This document shows, piece by piece, positions 61,015 to 64,000 of a DNA stretch of 64,000 nucleotides (within the stretch, counting starts at the first letter, position 1; every line of letters starts with the position of its first letter). The DNA is taken from the NCBI RefSeq assembly GCF_037975245.1, contig NC_092570.1, positions 3,380,001 through 3,444,000 on the forward strand, in the 5' to 3' direction. The notes under the pieces were generated by a model that was not told where the DNA came from, did no database searches, and worked only from the letters and a program-made list of their open reading frames with translations. Source of the DNA: Apostichopus japonicus. Lineage: Eukaryota > Echinodermata > Holothuroidea > Aspidochirotida > Stichopodidae. The translations under genes and the position numbers were made by a program.

Positions 61015-62310
61015 AGCTCACTATAATTCTTCAACAGCGCCATTGTGTATCGAAAACCTAGCTTGTTGGGGGTAAATACTGTACAAGGTGTAAATGCACG
61101 GTTCGTTAAAAATGAGTGTCTACATATCGTATACAGAAATAACTACTCGAATATACTCGAAATACTGACATTTTCATTGTACATTTTGAAAATTCGATTA
61201 AATTCCCCGAAGTCTCCAAACACGCCAATGTTGCATTTCGTGTATTGTTTTTACGTTACATTCGCAGTATGAACAACATGTTAGTATGTGTATTTTTATA
61301 AATATAAGCATGCTAGGTATACGTAGGTGTCCGTACATGCACGAAAAACGAGAAATTGTTCAGTGTGTTACTAAATCGTTGTAGTAAATTGTGAAGTTCG
61401 CGAATGCATTTAGGAATCAAATGCGAGTTGAAAGAAAATGCGTTATAAATGCACATAACTGTTTTGCCATGTAAAATGGGACAAAATCGGTTCGTTGAAA
61501 TGGTTGAGAGTGTTCGTAAAGCGAGTGAGTGAATTTTCAGTTACAGATTATAGGTGATGTATGCTATATATTAGGCATAGGCTTAAGGTAACTGTAATGA
61601 GATAACAACAAATATAAAACGACAGTAACCAACTATTTCGGGGGGTGGGAAACAAATAAATTTGGTCAAAATGATGACATAATTTGATGGGGAAAGCCCG
61701 TCGTGTCTATATATATGGGCATCATGATGCAATCAGGGTTAGACACTAGTGAAATGTTAGAAATTTCAGCTTCGGAACTACTTTTTTTGTGATTCTTGCT
61801 CAATAGGGAATTTTTTATGACGTATCGGAGTAAGATGAATATTAATTATTACATTCTCAGCCAATCAGCGATTGATTTGCAATAGATACTTATTTCAAAA
61901 CAACTGGAATCTCCCATGATGTTGCAACAATTCCAGAATATTCGATGGCCTGTTGTTTATGTCTTCTAAACGTTATTTCGGTAGTTAACAGCTGCTGCCA
62001 AACTGGAAACGTAAATCTGTATGCTATTTGCTATGTGCTGTACACTATTGGAAAATAGACTACAACGAATTCAGTCAATGTACATTATATAAACACAATT
62101 TTTATGATTTTAGTTGTTAGTGGACTATCCTATGTCCCAGAAAACGTAAATGATTTGTTTTCTTTCCAATCATTTGAATGAAGAAAATCGTAGAAAATCC
62201 CACATTTGAGAGGAATTTTCCTTACAAAAAAATTAAATTAAAAAATAAAGAAATATACAGGGAGAAAACAGAGAGGGTTCTGGGGAATGTATGAATAGGT
62301 GAAACACAAA
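61015..62310. repeat. Copy of the IGT5 downstream flank (no gene body)
   Basis: Matches 38165-39430 (for example attcttcaacagcgccattg, then caatcagggttagacac, then gcgagtgagtgaattttcag). In the left copy this flank leads into IGT5 exon 2; here the match fades near 62310 and no exon follows. This is the right edge of the array. Confidence 0.7.
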
Positions 62311-62595
62311 TCAACGTGTTAGGAATTGATTCCATTTCATTGCTAAAAAAAAGATCACAAAGCACCTTAAGATTCTGCATTATTGAGACATTTTTTTAAT
62401 GGTATTTAAGGTAGGCTATGATTAATTATATACAGTGTACTTTTATATACAGCTTAAGTAAAATGACACTCATGTTAACTATCTATGTACATATCACGTT
62501 GATGACATTATCCTACTAACTTGAATCATTCAATTTCTATTAATTGTTAATCTGATATGTTCCAATAAATATTTTAATATTTTTTGTTGTTGCAG

Positions 62596-62685
62596 TGACC
62601 TGTTATAATGTACAGAGTAACACATTAAACAATCCAAAGTCTCAGTGGAGAGAAAGCGTGTTGAGGATTGATACAGTCAGTATTG
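62596..62685 (+). CDS. Possible single exon of an unidentified gene
   Basis: A 90-bp segment lies between a good acceptor (tttttgttgttgcag) and a donor (gttagt). One frame is open across it: TCYNVQSNTLNNPKSQWRES, then VLRIDTVSI, with phase 2 in and phase 1 out. It lies just past the array edge on the opposite strand to the IGT genes. I do not recognise the peptide, and no partner exon was identified to the right, so it may be chance. Confidence 0.3.
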
Positions 62686-62847
62686 GTTAGTGAAAAAAGG
62701 ACACCAGTGACCATATTCCAAATCCAACATACTTGTGATATATTTATAACATATTTAAGTATACCTTATCTATACCACCCGCATTACGTCTTCTAGTTTC
62801 CTAACCCCATTTATGAACACCATAAAGGGCCTATATATATATATATC

Positions 62848-63029
62848 TCCACTCATCATGCGAAACAGCAGTACAATGCAAGACTGCATATACGTACATA
62901 TATACAATACAACAGAACACAATATTTGGCATATATATATATATATGCCAAATATTGTGTTCTGTTGTATTGTATATATGTACGTATATGCAGTCTTGCA
63001 TTGTACTGCTGTTTCGCATGATGAGTGGA
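62848..63029. repeat. Perfect 182-bp palindrome
   Basis: Two 91-bp arms meet at 62938/62939 with no spacer and no mismatch. The left arm starts tccactcatcatgcgaaac and the right arm ends with its exact reverse complement. The centre is an ATATAT tract. The overlapping open frames on both strands are reflections of the palindrome, not genes. Confidence 0.95.
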
Positions 63030-63042
63030 TCTGTCCACTATC

Positions 63043-63068
63043 TATCCATCCATCCATCCATCCATCCA
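63043..63068. repeat. (ATCC)n microsatellite
   Basis: About six tandem ATCC units directly beside the palindrome. Confidence 0.9.
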
Positions 63069-63069
63069 G

Positions 63070-64000
63070 TTTTTTTCGGGCAGACTATCATTTGGAGCCG
63101 ATATACTGATATATGTTGAGCTTCTACAGGACAAGCAAGCAACGAAGAATATAACAACACTGCAAAAGTTGACATATATAGTAAACTTCATTTTGAACAA
63201 AGATACAGCAATATCGATGGTGTTCAGTCACTATATAGACTATATACTCCAGGGTCACAACACCTGCTTTGCAGAGCGGGAGGATAAGATGATACGTCTT
63301 GCTGGGGAAGGGTCTTCTCTAATGTATCCCCTCCCTTTTGTAAAACTTGGTCCAAAAGGAGGTTGCTTCATAGCAAAACTGAACTATAGATGCCACTTTT
63401 CAAACAACGTTGACGAATTTTCGACTGTATATACTATATATACCGTGTTTATATGTTATGGTTGGGTACTGTACTTCCCCTGAGTTTTCTCTTGTTGCTG
63501 AAGTCCCCGACCCACGGACTTATTACGTGGTATTTCCCCTGCTCTACCCTCTTTCACGTTTTGGATTTTTGTTTCGGTGGGGTTGGGAGGGGTTGGAGGG
63601 CCAGGGGGGGGGACAACATTAGTCTGCCATCCGTTCCAGGCAGGGGTCTTGGGAATTTGTTTCGGTAAGAGGGCTTCAATGCAAAATTGTCCTATCATTT
63701 CCATCACTTTGACTACGTGTCTGTATTAAATCTGTGAATCTTACCAATGTATCAGAAATCACGTTCAGGCTTCTTTTTTTTGGCGACAACGTGTCGTCCA
63801 GAACTCTTCTGTGGTTGAACTCTTCCCCTGCCCCACCCCTTGGCTACACATGCATTCAAAGTGCTCATGTTGTTAGTATAGGGCAATAAACTAATTTCAT
63901 AAGGGGCCTCTTAAGGTTAATAAAGTTTAAGAAAAAAGAAAATCAGATATATTTCTCAGACATTGAAGCAAATTTATTCAAATTAAATCAATTCTTTAAT
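63070..64000. other. Right edge, nothing assigned
   Basis: A G-rich tract near 63580-63612 and a spacer-like piece near 63300-63350 (gtatcccctcccttttg) loosely recall the block at 15249. The open frames here lack splice support or recognisable motifs. Confidence 0.4.

Noticed and set aside
62770-63109. Several overlapping open frames on both strands
   Set aside because: Mirror images created by the perfect palindrome and the ATCC run.

Overview
The window looks like nuclear DNA from a marine invertebrate deuterostome, most likely an echinoderm; a sea cucumber is my best guess, by inference only. Genes are split by GT-AG introns, the DNA is AT-rich with many 8-15 base G or C runs, and SINE, LINE and hAT debris is plentiful. 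I saw no bacterial-style gene organisation, CRISPR array, rRNA gene or intact tRNA gene.

Left part (1-11,330, + strand): the 3' half of a CATSPERD-like gene, an auxiliary subunit of the sperm CatSper calcium channel. Thirteen exons join in one frame to give 459 residues ending in a single membrane helix and a short tail. Its introns hold a LINE fragment, a 115-bp duplication, a (TA)n tract and a 93-bp tandem array.

Middle and right part (11,680-62,310): a tandem array of at least eight small two-exon genes, all on the - strand (called IGT1 to IGT8 here as working labels). Exon 1 encodes 26-32 residues beginning with M(x)0-4-EPSDI or a close variant, and always ends in phase 1. Exon 2 encodes 65-101 residues that look like a cysteine-poor, I-set-like immunoglobulin strand core. 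No copy has a visible signal peptide or membrane helix. There are three classes: IGT1-3, IGT4-5 and IGT6-8. Each class has its own conserved short element upstream of the ATG. Coding sequence differs more than the introns between close copies, and nearly all coding differences change amino acids (about 14 replacement to 1 silent between IGT7 and IGT8). This suggests diversifying selection in a fast-duplicating family of unknown function, possibly immune or recognition-related. It is the best candidate here for an undescribed system.

The array has grown by segmental duplication and unequal exchange. Paralogous spacers carry insertions (hAT elements, a SINE, LINE ends, a MITE) whose empty sites appear in sister units. 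Two upstream regions have lost their gene bodies.

Right edge (62,310-64,000): one possible exon of another + strand gene, a perfect 182-bp palindrome, an (ATCC)n run, and otherwise nothing I can assign.
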